Below are positions 9,721-18,133 of a DNA stretch of 64,000 nt, in pieces. The position numbers and the translations under genes are program-made. Under the pieces are notes generated by a model, which searched no databases, had not been told where the DNA came from, and was given only the letters and a program-made list of their open reading frames with translations. This stretch comes from VBDM01 sp963699535 (GTDB lineage: Bacteria > Pseudomonadota > Gammaproteobacteria > Burkholderiales > SG8-39): assembly GCA_963699535.1 (NCBI GenBank), contig CAVOUJ010000018.1:25686-89685 (forward strand). The letters are read 5' to 3'. Position 1 is the stretch's first letter, and every line of letters starts with the position of its first letter.

Positions 9721-10701
9721 TTGCCTCGCACCGTATCGCTTGCCGCGCTCGCCGCAATCGCCTTGTCGCTCGCCTCGCACCCGGCCGCGCCCCAGAGTTT
9801 CGCGCCGACGAGGCCGGTGAAGGTCGTCTCCCCCTTTCCCAGTGGACTCGGCCCGGACGTCGTCGCCCGGGTCCTCGCCGACCGGCTGACGAAGGTCTGG
9901 AACCAGCAGGTGATCGTCGAACCGAGGCCGGGCGCGCATGGAATCCTCGCGATCGGCGCGATAAAGAAGGGCAAACCGGACGGTCACGAACTGGGCTTCA
10001 TCAGCATGGGACACCTCGCGATCAACCCGAACCTCTTGAAAAGCATCCCCTACGATCCGGAGAGGGACTTCGCGCTGCTCTCGATGGTATACCGCACGCC
10101 GTTCTACCTCGTCGTATCGACCGCCGGCGCGCACCGCAGCATCCCAGAATTGATCGCTCACGCAAAGGCAAACCCCGACAAGCTGACCTACAGTTCGCCT
10201 TCCGTCGGCAGCGTGCCGCATCTGGGCGGCGCGCTGCTCGCCTTCATGACCGATACCCGAATGGTTCACGTTCCGTACAAGGAAGGGCAACAGCCGTACC
10301 TGGCGGTCGCAAACGGCGACGTGGACTGGACGCTGGGCTCGATGGGCTCGGTCATGCCTCTGGTCAATGCCGGGAAAATCAGAATCCTCGCCGTGACCAC
10401 GAGATCGCGGCTGCCAAACCGCGCCGACATTCCGACGGTCGAGGAGGCGGGCGGGCCGGCCGGCTTCTTCGTCGATTCGTGGGGCTCGATGGTCGCACCG
10501 GCGAGCGTACCGGCGGATGTGGCGAGAAGCCTGGCGTTGGACATCGCAGCGGCTCTCGCCCACCCTGAGGTCGTCGAAGGCCTTCGGCGCATAGGATTCG
10601 AGGCCTCGCCTTCCACCCCTGCGCAGCTCGCGGAGGTCCTGCAGTCCGACCTCAAGAAATACGGTGAACTGATCAAGCGCGTAGGGGTGCAGCCGGAGTG
10701 A
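9721..10701 (+). CDS. TTT-family substrate-binding protein (Bug/TctC)
   Basis: 326 residues with a Sec signal peptide (LAALAAIALSLAS). Family signatures follow: RPVKVVSPFPSGLGPDVVAR near residue 30, VEPRPGAHGILA near 65 and MVHVPYKEGQQ near 180. Bug proteins are periplasmic solute receptors, usually for carboxylates. No TctA/TctB permease genes lie nearby, so this is an orphan receptor. The start is odd: the frame begins at TTG 9721 directly after an in-frame TGA. An ATG at 9717, 8 nt after GGAG, is one frame off. Removing one T (ATGATTGCC to ATGATGCC) would restore a normal start, suggesting an indel. Confidence 0.88.
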   Translation: MPRTVSLAALAAIALSLASHPAAPQSFAPTRPVKVVSPFPSGLGPDVVARVLADRLTKVWNQQVIVEPRPGAHGILAIGAIKKGKPDGHELGFISMGHLAINPNLLKSIPYDPERDFALLSMVYRTPFYLVVSTAGAHRSIPELIAHAKANPDKLTYSSPSVGSVPHLGGALLAFMTDTRMVHVPYKEGQQPYLAVANGDVDWTLGSMGSVMPLVNAGKIRILAVTTRSRLPNRADIPTVEEAGGPAGFFVDSWGSMVAPASVPADVARSLALDIAAALAHPEVVEGLRRIGFEASPSTPAQLAEVLQSDLKKYGELIKRVGVQPE

Positions 10702-10907
10702 GCAGCGCGGTGCGCGCCCTACCGAGGAGCCGGGTCGGCCCTCTGCAGGCGAAGCCAGCGTCTCTGTGGCTTTCTAAGGTATTCCCCGAGGTCGTCTAGG
10801 GAACGCACCTAGAGACACGGCTCGCTCCCGGCCTTATGCTGCCCTCACGATTGGAAGCATCAATCGTCCCGACGCCTCGCTCTCCCCTCCCTAAGCGAGC
10901 GACGGGC
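10702..10907 (+). other. Intergenic stretch with inverted repeats, possible structured RNA
   Basis: No open frame is convincing here. A perfect 7-bp inverted repeat with a 7-nt loop (ACGATTG/CAATCGT) spans 10847-10867. Upstream, GTCTCT near 10758 can pair with AGAGAC near 10811. These lie directly before a strong terminator at 10908-10936. The layout could be a long 3' UTR of the TTT gene or an independent small RNA. No known RNA family is recognised. Confidence 0.3.
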
Positions 10908-10936
10908 AAAGCCGCGGGAAACCGCGGCTTTTTTTT
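10908..10936 (+). terminator. Rho-independent terminator
   Basis: A perfect 10-bp stem (AAAGCCGCGG at 10908-10917, CCGCGGCTTT at 10922-10931) closed by a GAAA tetraloop runs into an uninterrupted T-tract to 10936. It terminates plus-strand transcription, either of the TTT gene at 9721-10701 or of a short transcript just upstream. This is the clearest intrinsic terminator I saw in the window. Confidence 0.92.
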
Positions 10937-11008
10937 GTCCCAAGAGGCTCGGCGCGCCGTCTGATCGGGGCAGGCGAGCCAAGAGAATTCGGTTACCCCG
11001 CTCGGGGT

Positions 11009-11455
11009 CTATCTCTGTCGCGCGGCGGCTTCGCGCGCCACCAGGGCGCCTTCCGCGTCGCCGCGCGCCTCACGCGCCTGGGCGATGAGGCGCCAGTTCT
11101 CCGCACGCAGGGCGGGATCGTCCCGCGCCCAGGTGTTGGAGCGCGCCGCGAGGCCTTCGACCTGCATGTAATCGCCCTGCGCGAGACGCACCCGCGCGAG
11201 TTCCTGCCACACGCGCGGGTTTCGCGGCTCGATCCTGAGCGCGCGCTCGAGCGATGCCGCGGCGTTTGCCAGGCGCCCGGCTTGCGTGTCCGCCTGCGCG
11301 CTTTCCATCAGGCTTGCGATCGCGACTGTCTCGGTGCGCGATGCTTCCGCGGGAGGCGCAGGCTCGGGCGTCGGAGCGCTCGGCTGCATCGGCAGGCTTG
11401 TGCACGCCGAAAGGAGCGCGGCGAGGGCAACGAGCGAAGACCTGCGGACGTTCAT
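11009..11455 (-). CDS. TPR-containing lipoprotein paired with PBP1b
   Basis: 148 residues. It has a lipoprotein signal peptide with lipobox LLSAC near residue 18 and a Pro-rich linker (PAPPAEAS). At least one TPR-like unit follows (AASLERALRIEPRNPRVWQELARVRLAQG, residues about 66-95, quoted in part). It starts 26 bp after mrcB ends and is probably co-transcribed with it. The position suggests an envelope accessory factor for the peptidoglycan synthase, like outer-membrane activators of PBP1b in other bacteria. That role is inference; there is no clear LpoB signature. Confidence 0.72.
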   Translation of the reverse strand: MNVRRSSLVALAALLSACTSLPMQPSAPTPEPAPPAEASRTETVAIASLMESAQADTQAGRLANAAASLERALRIEPRNPRVWQELARVRLAQGDYMQVEGLAARSNTWARDDPALRAENWRLIAQAREARGDAEGALVAREAAARQR

Positions 11456-11480
11456 GGTCCGCTATTCTCCGCCAATTCTG

Positions 11481-13820
11481 CTATCTTCCGAAGAGCCGTT
11501 CCCACAAGCCTTTCGCGCGCTGCTTCACCTCCTCGACCGCCGTGCCCACGGCGCTCGCGCAGGGCGCACGCTCGGCGGGCGCCGAGCCCTGCGCGAAGGG
11601 CAGCTCCAGAGCGCCGCCGCAACCCGAGTCCGCGCGCAGGCCGCTCATCGGGTCGATGAGCACGTTCTCTATCCCTTCGGGCTTGGGCAGTGCGAGCGGC
11701 TCCGGGTGGAGCGCGGCCATGAGGTCGCCCCAGGGCGGGAGAGCCGCGGCGGCGCCCGAGAGCCGCGCGGCGCGGTTGTCATCGTAGCCGATCCACACGA
11801 CCGCGAGCCGGTCTCCGGTGAATCCCGCGAACCAGGCGTCGCGCTGCTCGTCGGTCGTCCCGGTCTTGGCTGCGACCGCGGTCTCGGGAGGCAGCCAGCT
11901 CTTGAGCGCCTGGCCCGTGCCTTCGCGCACCACCCCCTGCATCGCCGCCGTGATGAGGTATACGGGCTCGGGCGGGAAGGCCTGCTCGACCGCGAGCGGG
12001 TAGCGCTTCAGGGGCGTCCCGTCCTGGGTCGTCACCTCGCGGATGGCGCGCAAGGGTGTACGAAAGCCACCGCTTGCGATCGTCTGGTACATCTGCGCGA
12101 CTTCCAGGGGAGAGAGCTCTAGCGCGCCGAGCAGCGTCGAGGCGTAGGGTTTCAGCTCGCGCTCGATCCCGAGCCGCCTCAAGGTGGTGAACACGCGCTC
12201 GATGCCGATCTCGGTCCCCAGGCGCGCCGTGGCGACGTTGTAGGACTGCGCGAGCGCGGTCCTGAGCGGCACCGCGCCGTGGAACTGCTTGTCGTAGTTG
12301 GCCGGCTCCCAGTCGGGCGCGCCGCGGCTCTTCCACACGAAGGGCCCGTCGTCGATCGGCGTGACCAGGGTGTAGCGCGAGGGCTCGGCGAGCGCAGTCA
12401 GGTAGATCGCAGGTTTCAGGAGCGAGCCCACCGGCCGCGCGGCGTCGAGCGCCCGGTTGAAGCCGCGGTATCCGGTGTCGCGCCCGCCGACGATGGCCTG
12501 CACTTCGCCGCTCTGGTTGTCCGTAACGACGATCGCGCCCTCGAGGCCGGGGGCGCCGAAGCGCTTGTCGCGGTCGAACTGCGCGAGCCGGCGGGTGAGC
12601 GCTCGCTCGGCCTCTCCCTGCGCTCGCGGATCGAGCGTGGTGAAGATCCGCAGACCCTCGGAGCGCAGGTCGGCTTCGTCGTACTCGCGCCGCAGCTGCC
12701 GGTGCACCAAATCGACGAAGGCCGGATGAGGCGAAGTGCCCATCGCGGCCTTTGCGCTCACTCCGAGCGGCGCGGCGCGCGCCACGGCGTACTCTTCCGG
12801 CTTGATCGAGCCGCGGTCGCGTGCCTCGCGCAACACGAGATTGCGCCGCTCGAGCGCGCGCTGCGGGCGGCGGTAGGGGTCGTATACGCCCGGCCCCTTG
12901 ACCAGGGCGACCAGCAGCGCGCTCTCGGCGAGCGTGAGCTGCTCGACCGTCTTGCCGAAGTAATGCAGCGAAGCGAGGCCGACGCCGTGGATGGCGCGGT
13001 CGCGGTCCTGGCCGAGGTAGATTTCGTTGAGATAGGTCTCGAGGATCTCCTCTTTTCCGTAGTGGAGTTCGAGGAGCACCGCCATGATGAATTCGGTACC
13101 CTTGCGCCGGAGCGTGCGCTCGGGCGTGAGAAAGAAATTCTTGACGAGCTGCTGGGTGAGCGTACTCCCGCCCTGGAGACCCCTGAAGCGCACGAAACTC
13201 CAAAGTGCGCGCGCGATTCCGCGCAGATCGTAGCCGTGGTGGGTATGGAAGCTGCGGTCCTCGACCGCGATCAGCGCATTGACGAGATGCTTGGGGACCT
13301 GGGAGAGGCGCACCAGCACCCGGTCCTGATTGTTCGCGGGATAGATCCCGCCGATCGGAAGGGGCTCCAGCCGCACCAGCGGGAGATCGCGGCCTTCGGC
13401 GTCCGCGACCCTCGCGACCTTGCCGCCTTCGAACGCGACGCGGATGCGCCGCGCGGGTTGCGGCCCGTCCCAGAAGACGAAGGGGCGCAGCGCGATCTCG
13501 AGGCCCTCGGCCGTCCTTACGAACCAGCCCGATTCGCCCTCGCGCAAGCCGTCGCGGTAGCCGGCATCGCGCAGCTCCTGCATCACCTCGGCGAGCGCGA
13601 TCCGCAGTCCCGCGTGCAGCTCGAGCGGCCGGGCGTAGATCCGCGCGGGGAGCGCGAACCGCCGGCCTTCGAATTCGCTGCGCACGCGGAAATCGAGATA
13701 CAGCGTGAAGCCGGCCGCGAGCAGAGCGAGCGAGAGGAAAGCGTAGCGGAGATAGCGCCAGAACTTCGCGCGGCTCGAGGGTGGAGTACCGAACATCCGG
13801 CGGCGGAACATCGAGGGCAT
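11481..13820 (-). CDS. mrcB: Penicillin-binding protein 1B (bifunctional transglycosylase/transpeptidase)
   Basis: 779 residues, with a cytoplasmic tail and one N-terminal membrane anchor (about 23-45). A UB2H-like region follows (RFALPARIYARPLEL). The GT51 domain shows VEDRSFHTHHG with the catalytic Glu, and GGSTLTQQLVKN. The transpeptidase domain shows SLLKP (SxxK serine), SYN in AQSYNVATARLG, and KTGTTDEQRDAWFAGF. All motifs are intact, so the enzyme should polymerise and cross-link peptidoglycan at the inner membrane. ATG 13820 is used; ATG at codon 4 is an alternative. It is followed by the TPR lipoprotein. Confidence 0.95.
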   Translation of the reverse strand: MPSMFRRRMFGTPPSSRAKFWRYLRYAFLSLALLAAGFTLYLDFRVRSEFEGRRFALPARIYARPLELHAGLRIALAEVMQELRDAGYRDGLREGESGWFVRTAEGLEIALRPFVFWDGPQPARRIRVAFEGGKVARVADAEGRDLPLVRLEPLPIGGIYPANNQDRVLVRLSQVPKHLVNALIAVEDRSFHTHHGYDLRGIARALWSFVRFRGLQGGSTLTQQLVKNFFLTPERTLRRKGTEFIMAVLLELHYGKEEILETYLNEIYLGQDRDRAIHGVGLASLHYFGKTVEQLTLAESALLVALVKGPGVYDPYRRPQRALERRNLVLREARDRGSIKPEEYAVARAAPLGVSAKAAMGTSPHPAFVDLVHRQLRREYDEADLRSEGLRIFTTLDPRAQGEAERALTRRLAQFDRDKRFGAPGLEGAIVVTDNQSGEVQAIVGGRDTGYRGFNRALDAARPVGSLLKPAIYLTALAEPSRYTLVTPIDDGPFVWKSRGAPDWEPANYDKQFHGAVPLRTALAQSYNVATARLGTEIGIERVFTTLRRLGIERELKPYASTLLGALELSPLEVAQMYQTIASGGFRTPLRAIREVTTQDGTPLKRYPLAVEQAFPPEPVYLITAAMQGVVREGTGQALKSWLPPETAVAAKTGTTDEQRDAWFAGFTGDRLAVVWIGYDDNRAARLSGAAAALPPWGDLMAALHPEPLALPKPEGIENVLIDPMSGLRADSGCGGALELPFAQGSAPAERAPCASAVGTAVEEVKQRAKGLWERLFGR

Positions 13821-13967
13821 TGTACTTTGAGGGGATGTCGTGCCGGTCGTTCATGACTGACAGGATGCGGAAAAGGACGGCGTTCGCGACCCGACTGTCG
13901 CCTCGCAACGACGGCCGGTAATAGAATGAGCGGTACACTCTAGAGCCGTCCTCGCAAGGAGTCCCCC

Positions 13968-14333
13968 ATGCCCAACCCCGTCGTCCACTGGGAGATGATG
14001 TCGAAAAACCCAGCCAAGATCTCGGCTTTCTACGAGAAGGTGTTCGGCTGGACGATCAAGCAAATGCCCGAGATGGACTACCACCTGGTGGAAACCGGCG
14101 GCCAGGGCGGGATCAATGGCGGCATCTTCAAGCCCAAGCGCAAGGGCCCCTGGCCCGGCAACATGACGCTCTACATCAACGTCGACGACCTCGCCGCGTT
14201 CCGCAAGAAGATCGTCGCCGCCGGCGGCAAGATCCACGTCGAGGAGCAGGAAGTCCCCCGAATGGGTTCCTTCTCGCTCTTCACCGATCCCGAGGGCCGG
14301 ATGATGGGGATCTGGAAGACGGCGAAGATGTGA
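13968..14333 (+). CDS. VOC (glyoxalase/bleomycin-resistance) family protein
   Basis: 121 residues starting PNPVVHWEMMSKNPAKISAF, with AAFRKKIVAAGGKI in the middle and FSLFTDPEGRMMGIW near the end. This is a standard single-module vicinal-oxygen-chelate fold. AAGGAG lies just upstream of the ATG. Members include isomerases, dioxygenases and resistance proteins; metal ligands and substrate cannot be assigned. DUF427 follows after 4 bp on the same strand, so the two probably form a small operon. Confidence 0.85.
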   Translation: MPNPVVHWEMMSKNPAKISAFYEKVFGWTIKQMPEMDYHLVETGGQGGINGGIFKPKRKGPWPGNMTLYINVDDLAAFRKKIVAAGGKIHVEEQEVPRMGSFSLFTDPEGRMMGIWKTAKM

Positions 14334-14337
14334 CGTC

Positions 14338-14701
14338 ATGAGCGCCGCACCCGGCTTCAAGAAGCGCCCCGACTACCGCATCACGACGCAGCCGGCCGGC
14401 GTGCGCGTGCAGGTCACCTTCCGGGGCGAAGTCATCGCCGATACGACGGACGCGGTTCGTCTCGGAGGAGGGGAGCTACGCCGCGGTCTTCTACATCCCG
14501 CGCGAGGACGTGAAGATGGAGCGCCTCGAGCGCTCGAGCCACCAGACCTACTGCCCCTACAAGGGCCGCGCCTCGTACTACTCGCTCGAAGGCGCGCAGA
14601 ACGCGGTCTGGTCCTACGAACAGCCCTACGACGAGATGCTCGACATCAAGGGCCTGCTCGCCTTCTATCCCGACAAGGTCGATTCGATCATCGCGGTCTA
14701 G
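14338..14701 (+). CDS. DUF427 domain protein with one frameshift
   Basis: The first half (residues 1-42, including GFKKRPDYRI and QVTFRGEVIADT) and the second half (EGSYAAVFYIPREDVKMERL, then TYCPYKGRASYYS) are in different frames. Removing one G from CTCGGAGGAG near 14465 restores a single protein of about 120 residues with the classic DUF427 core (H-x-T-x-CPYKG). It is therefore probably intact in the organism. The family function is unknown. A relic with a matching N- and C-terminus lies at 22259-22336. Confidence 0.82.
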
Positions 14702-15318
14702 TCACGACCGGCCGCCGCAGGCGCGCCGCAGTTCCTCGCGCTCGTCCGCGCTCAAGTCCCGGCTGAAGTGGAGCATCCGATCGAGGATGTCGTCGGTCTC
14801 GAAGTAGGCGTTGCGGCATTCGAGGTGCACGAACCCGCCCGGAGCGAAGCGCCCCTCTTCCCAGTACACGAGCCGGATGCGCCAGGTCCCGCGCTCGATC
14901 GGCTCGCGGCAGCTGCGGCATTTCGCCTGTGCACCCGGCGAGCGCTCGGCGCCGTCGATCCGCGGCAGGCGAGGGTGCGCGAGGCTCGCGCGCGCGGTAC
15001 GCTCCAGAGCTCTCGCGATCGGGCACTGCCATTGCCGTTTCCGCGAGGGCGGCAAGCAGCGGCTCCGGCCGTTTGTACGCCGCGCACAGAGGATGGAACC
15101 ACACGGTCATCTCGCCCTCGGCGAAGGGGTTGGGCAGACGTTCGCCGAAACGCAGCTCTCCGCGCTCGATGGTCGGCGCAGCCGCGGCACTTGGAGCGGC
15201 CGCTCGTCGCGGGTTCGAAGAGTGGGGCACGCGAGGGCGGGGTCGCTCCGAGGGTCTCGCGTATGGTAGCCGGACTGCGACAATACGCGCCATGCTCATG
15301 GCAATAGGAGGCGGACAT
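14702..15318 (-). CDS. PARP-type zinc-finger protein with two frameshifts
   Basis: Three frames join into one protein with two related zinc-finger units. Unit 1 has SKCRGC, then IERGELRFGERLPNPF and VWFHPLCAAYKRPE. Unit 2 has AKCRSC, then IERGTWRIRLVYWEEG and FVHLECRNAYFE. The CxxC...HxxC spacing and the RFG/GxW environment match PARP-type nick-sensing fingers (zf-PARP). No ADP-ribosyltransferase catalytic domain is present. Frame changes near 15178 and 15025 look like indels. The start is uncertain; ATG 15318 is the outer limit and homology begins near EPATSGRSKCRGC. Binding to damaged DNA is a family-based guess. Confidence 0.65.
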
Positions 15319-15375
15319 AGGTCCCGATCGCGTCGCCTTTGCGGCTACAACCTAGGACGGAATCGTAAGAAAAAC

Positions 15376-16005
15376 GTGACCCTCCCCGCCGAGAACGCCG
15401 AACTGGATCGCTGGAACGCGCGCTTTGCCGCCGAGGGCTTCGTATTCGGCACCGAGCCCAACGCCTTTCTCGCCTCGCAGCGCGCGCGCCTGGCGCCCGG
15501 CATGAGCGCGCTATGCGTGGCCGACGGCGAAGGCCGCAACAGCGTCTGGCTGGCGAAGCAGGGTCTCGAAGTGACGGCGTTCGATTTCTCGCCCGTCGGC
15601 CTGGCCAAGGCGATGAAACTCGCGCAGCAGAGCGGCGTCAAGGTGGACTATCGCCAGGCGGACGTGAACGAATGGGACTGGGACGCCGCGCGGTACGACG
15701 TCGTCGTCGCGATCTTCGTCCAGTTCACTCCCCCGGTCCAGAGATCCCGGATGTTCGAGGGCATGATCCGCGCCCTGAAGCCCGGCGGGCTCCTGATCCT
15801 CCAGGGCTATCGCCCGGAGCAGCTCCGCTACGCGACCGGCGGACCGAAACAGGTGGAGAACCTCTACACCGAGCCGCTGCTTCGAGAGAGCTTCGCCACA
15901 CTCCAGTTCCTTCACCTCGCCTCGCACGACGACGTGGTCGACGAAGGCGCGGGCCACAAAGGCATGTCCGCATTGATCGACTTGGTGGCGCAACAGCATG
16001 GCTGA
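15376..16005 (+). CDS. Class I SAM-dependent methyltransferase (TehB-like)
   Basis: 209 residues from GTG 15376 (TLPAENAELDRWNARF). Motif I is the weak form ALCVADGEGRNSVWLA. The VTAFDFSPVGLAKA acidic loop follows, then motif III/IV (YDVVVAIFVQF) and a post-motif (ALKPGGLLILQGYRPEQL). This matches the small TehB/UbiE-like methyltransferases. The substrate is unknown. The frame stays open upstream to ATG 15292, but those residues do not resemble the family. It overlaps the LigB-type dioxygenase by 8 bp, so the two are translationally coupled. Confidence 0.8.
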   Translation: MTLPAENAELDRWNARFAAEGFVFGTEPNAFLASQRARLAPGMSALCVADGEGRNSVWLAKQGLEVTAFDFSPVGLAKAMKLAQQSGVKVDYRQADVNEWDWDAARYDVVVAIFVQFTPPVQRSRMFEGMIRALKPGGLLILQGYRPEQLRYATGGPKQVENLYTEPLLRESFATLQFLHLASHDDVVDEGAGHKGMSALIDLVAQQHG

Positions 16006-16996
16006 GATCGTCCTCGCGGTCGGCACTTCGCACTCGCCGATGCTGAACGCGACCCTCGAGGAATGGAGCCGGTTCGAGCCGCGCGAGACGACCATGAAAT
16101 TCGTCGACCGCGAGGGCAATCCCAGCACCTACGAAGCGCTGCTGCGGGAAGCCGGAGGCCGCTACGCGGGCGAAGCTACACCGGAGAAATTCGCCGCGCG
16201 CCACGCCGCCGCCCAGGCCGCGCTCGACCGGCTGTCCGCCGAGATCCGCGACGCCAGGCTGGACGCGCTGGTGGTTTTCGGAGATGACCAGAAGGAGCTG
16301 TTCCTCGAGGACAATATCCCGGCCCTGCTCGTCTATCGCGGCAAGACCCTGGCGCACGCGATGCGGCCACCGAAGCCCGAGTGGGTAGACTGGTTCGCCG
16401 CGATCCAGGAACGCTACTACCTCCCCAGCGGCCGCGCCGAGTTTCCGGTCGAGCACGAACTCGCGGAGCATCTGATCGCCTGTTTGATGCGCCGCGATTT
16501 CGACGTCGCGGTGTGCGACCGCCCCCCGCGCGGCGAGGGCGAGGGCCATGCCTTCGCGTTCGTCCACCAGCGCCTGTTCGGCTTCGGGCGGACGGCGCCG
16601 GTCGTGCCCATGGTGCCGGTATTCCTCAACACCTACTACCCGCCCAATCAGCCCACGCCGGCGCGGTGCTTCCGCGTCGGCCAGGCGGTCCGCGCCGCGA
16701 TCGAATCCTGGGGCAGGCCTGCGCGCGTGGGCGTGCTCGGATCGGGCGGGCTCACTCACTTCGCCATCGACGAGGACTTCGACCGCGGGATCGTGCGCGC
16801 GCTGCAGGCGAAAGACGGCGATGCGCTCATGCGCCTGCCGCCGCGCAAGCTCAACTCGGGCAACTCGGAGATCCGCAACTGGATCGCCATGGCAGGCGCC
16901 TCGGAGCATCTGCCCGCGGCGTGGGCGGAATACATCCCCGGCTATCGCTCCCCCGCCGGAACCGGGACGGGGTTCTGCTTCGCGGCGTTCCGCTGA
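15998..16996 (+). CDS. LigB-family (class III extradiol dioxygenase) protein
   Basis: 332 residues. The N-terminal VGTSHSPML carries the His expected as an iron ligand in LigB-type ring-cleaving dioxygenases. LDALVVFGDDQKE, GEGHAFAFVHQ and GVLGSGGLTHFAIDED are further conserved blocks. These non-haem Fe(II) enzymes open catechol-type rings meta to the hydroxyls. It overlaps the upstream methyltransferase gene by 8 bp. The substrate is not identifiable; protocatechuate- or gallate-type compounds are the usual guess. The feruloyl-CoA genes 15 kb away are too distant to count as context. Confidence 0.82.
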   Translation: MAEIVLAVGTSHSPMLNATLEEWSRFEPRETTMKFVDREGNPSTYEALLREAGGRYAGEATPEKFAARHAAAQAALDRLSAEIRDARLDALVVFGDDQKELFLEDNIPALLVYRGKTLAHAMRPPKPEWVDWFAAIQERYYLPSGRAEFPVEHELAEHLIACLMRRDFDVAVCDRPPRGEGEGHAFAFVHQRLFGFGRTAPVVPMVPVFLNTYYPPNQPTPARCFRVGQAVRAAIESWGRPARVGVLGSGGLTHFAIDEDFDRGIVRALQAKDGDALMRLPPRKLNSGNSEIRNWIAMAGASEHLPAAWAEYIPGYRSPAGTGTGFCFAAFR

Positions 16997-17075
16997 GCGG
17001 CGCGGCGCGCGTGACGGTAAATTCAATCCGGCCGTCGCCGGCGCTTTGCGCCGTTGCGGTGGCGCCACCCTCGTC

Positions 17076-18047
17076 TCAATCGATCTTCGCGCCGATATCC
17101 TTCACGAGCTTGCCGTACTTCTCGTAGTCGCGGCGGATCGAGGCGGCAAACTCGTCCGCCGTCGTGATCCATGGCTCAGCCCCACCGACGCTGCCCATGC
17201 CCTTTCTCACCTCGGGCAGCGCGAGCACCTCGTTGATCGCCACGCGCAGGCGGCCGATGATCGGCTGCGGCGTAGCCGCCGGCGCCCAGATGCCGAGCCA
17301 ATTGTTGACTTCATAGCCGGGAAAGAATTCCCCGATCGTCGGCACTTCGGGCAACAACTGCAGGCGATTCCGGCCGGTGACCGCCACCGCGCGCAGCCTG
17401 CCCGCTTTGACCAGCGGCCCGGACGACGTCCCGGCCATCACGATCGGCACTTCGCCGGCGACCGCCGCGGCGACGGCCGGCGACCCGCTCTTGTACGGGA
17501 CGTGCACGAGATTGATCCCCGACCGCTGCTTCAGCATCTCCATCGAGAGATGGTGCTGGCTGCCGTTGCCGCCCGAGGCATAGTTGAGGGGCGGTTGGGC
17601 GCCGCGTGCGTACTCGAGGAACTCCCTGAAGTTCTTCGCGGGAACGGCAGGATTGACCGACAGGATGAGCTGCGTGATCACCGTCGTGGCCACGGGCGCG
17701 AGATCCTTCAGCGGGTCGAAGCTCATCTTCGCGTAGATGTGCGGGTTGATCACGACCAGGCTGTCCGCGCCGAAAAGCAGCGTATAACCGTCAGGTGCCG
17801 ATCGCGCCACATGTTCGCCGGCGATGTTGCCGTTGGAGCCCGCCCGGTTTTCGACCACGATCGGCTGGCCCAGCCGCTCCGAGAGCGGACCCTGCATGAC
17901 CCGCGCCGCCACGTCCGGCGCGCCTCCCGGCGCGATCAGCACGACGAGCTTGATCGGCTTGGTCGGATATTGTTGTGCGACCGCTCCCCCCGCGAGACAC
18001 ACCGCCGCGAGCAGCGCAGCGCTCCACGTCTTGAGTCGCGGCATCAT
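17076..18047 (-). CDS. TTT-family substrate-binding protein (Bug/TctC)
   Basis: 323 residues from ATG 18047, supported by GGAGGG 7 nt upstream. The signal peptide (LLAAVCLAGGAVAQ) is followed by YPTKPIKLVVLIAPGGAPDV, VENRAGSNGNIAGEHV and LVHVPYKSGSPAVAA, all Bug-family signatures. It is a periplasmic solute receptor, again without TctA/TctB genes. The frame stays open upstream to 18290, but that stretch is antisense to the DUF3047 gene and should not be included. Confidence 0.9.
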   Translation of the reverse strand: MMPRLKTWSAALLAAVCLAGGAVAQQYPTKPIKLVVLIAPGGAPDVAARVMQGPLSERLGQPIVVENRAGSNGNIAGEHVARSAPDGYTLLFGADSLVVINPHIYAKMSFDPLKDLAPVATTVITQLILSVNPAVPAKNFREFLEYARGAQPPLNYASGGNGSQHHLSMEMLKQRSGINLVHVPYKSGSPAVAAAVAGEVPIVMAGTSSGPLVKAGRLRAVAVTGRNRLQLLPEVPTIGEFFPGYEVNNWLGIWAPAATPQPIIGRLRVAINEVLALPEVRKGMGSVGGAEPWITTADEFAASIRRDYEKYGKLVKDIGAKID

Positions 18048-18133
18048 AATACTTCCCTCCTTTGTCTTGGCTCCATCGCTCGCGATCATCCTACCTGGAG
18101 TGCAATCCAAACTTGAGGTGCTCGGTGCCGTAA

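Noticed and set aside
10702..10907. 6S RNA in the intergenic region
   Set aside because: Hairpins are present, but the length and central-bubble layout do not clearly match 6S RNA, so no family is assigned.
12279..13856. 525-codon plus-strand frame across mrcB
   Set aside because: It is antisense to an intact PBP1b gene with all catalytic motifs; its composition is typical of a shadow frame.
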